From contig USFK01000120.1 in assembly GCA_900553935.1 (NCBI GenBank), positions 1 through 5,138 of the forward strand: DNA of 5,138 bases, in the 5' to 3' direction. The stretch comes from an uncultured Collinsella sp. Lineage in GTDB: Bacteria > Actinomycetota > Coriobacteriia > Coriobacteriales > Coriobacteriaceae. Under the pieces are notes generated by a model that made no database searches, was not told the origin of the DNA, and saw only the letters and a list, made by a program, of their open reading frames with translations. Both the position numbers and the translations under genes were made by a program. The first letter of the stretch is position 1; every line of letters begins with the position of its first letter. This document shows, piece after piece, positions 5,005 to 5,138 of the stretch.

Positions 5005-5138
5005 TTGGGTCGTGGTGCGGATATGACGCCGCCTATGCGTTGGCGGTTGGGTGTTGCTGGTGGGGTGGCGCTGGTTGTGCTGCTTGTTGACCAGCTGACC
5101 AAGCTTGCGGTTCGTGCCGTGGGCGACGCCTTGCATGT
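5005..5138 (+). CDS. lspA: Lipoprotein signal peptidase (signal peptidase II), 5' part only
   Basis: The first 44 codons are in the window; the gene runs off the right edge. LspA is a polytopic inner-membrane aspartic peptidase that removes signal peptides from diacylglyceryl-modified prolipoproteins. Seen: a basic N-terminus (MRWR, 11-14), a first hydrophobic segment (about 15-28, rich in Gly, Val, Leu), and then D29-Q30-L-T-K33, the conserved D-Q-x-x-K motif at the end of the first membrane helix. The catalytic aspartates lie beyond the edge. The start is put at TTG 5005 because AGGGG (4994-4998) lies 6 bases upstream. In-frame ATGs at 5023 and 5035 are alternatives with weaker ribosome binding sites; an in-frame stop at 4993 limits the frame. 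Adjacency to ileS is common in bacteria and supports the call. Confidence 0.85.
   Translation, partial: MGRGADMTPPMRWRLGVAGGVALVVLLVDQLTKLAVRAVGDALH

Noticed and set aside
1..5138. tRNA, rRNA, CRISPR arrays and insertion sequences
   Set aside because: No cloverleaf, ribosomal RNA segment, regularly spaced repeats or transposase coding was seen on either strand.

Overview
The window looks like chromosome of a high-GC Gram-positive, most likely a Coriobacteriia member such as Collinsella. This is inferred from the strong G/C preference at third codon positions, the bacterial-type IleS with a C-terminal zinc knuckle, and the ileS-lspA order. No search was run, so the genus is a recollection-level call. 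The left ~120 bases are much more AT-rich (about one third G+C by hand count) than the rest.

Layout, left to right. (1) Bases 1-64, minus strand: the first 21 codons of a gene that runs off the left edge, resembling the peptidase S51 (dipeptidase E-like) family, with a good ribosome binding site and an extended -10 promoter. (2) Bases 115-407: non-coding, with three successive hairpins. At least two read as intrinsic terminators on the minus strand, closing the next gene. (3) Bases 417-1499, minus strand: a complete 360-residue iron-/zinc-type alcohol dehydrogenase of the GldA/HcxA group. (4) Bases 1500-1984: a divergent intergenic region holding a sigma-70-like promoter and a full T-box riboswitch (stem I with an AUC specifier, stem III, antiterminator with a UGGU bulge, overlapping intrinsic terminator). 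(5) Bases 1985-4786, plus strand: complete ileS, isoleucyl-tRNA synthetase, 933 residues. (6) Bases 4856-4893: ileS terminator. (7) Bases 5005-5138, plus strand: the 5' end of lspA, lipoprotein signal peptidase, running off the right edge.

The best-supported regulatory system is the T-box. Uncharged tRNA-Ile is expected to pair with the AUC specifier and, through its ACCA end, with the UGGU bulge. This would stabilise the antiterminator and let RNA polymerase read into ileS. Charged tRNA would let the terminator form. The mechanism is established for T-boxes; its presence here is read directly from complementary segments. Its unusual point is the bulge TGGTTAA, where the family normally has TGGNACC. 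I see no clear case of a wholly undescribed system in this window.
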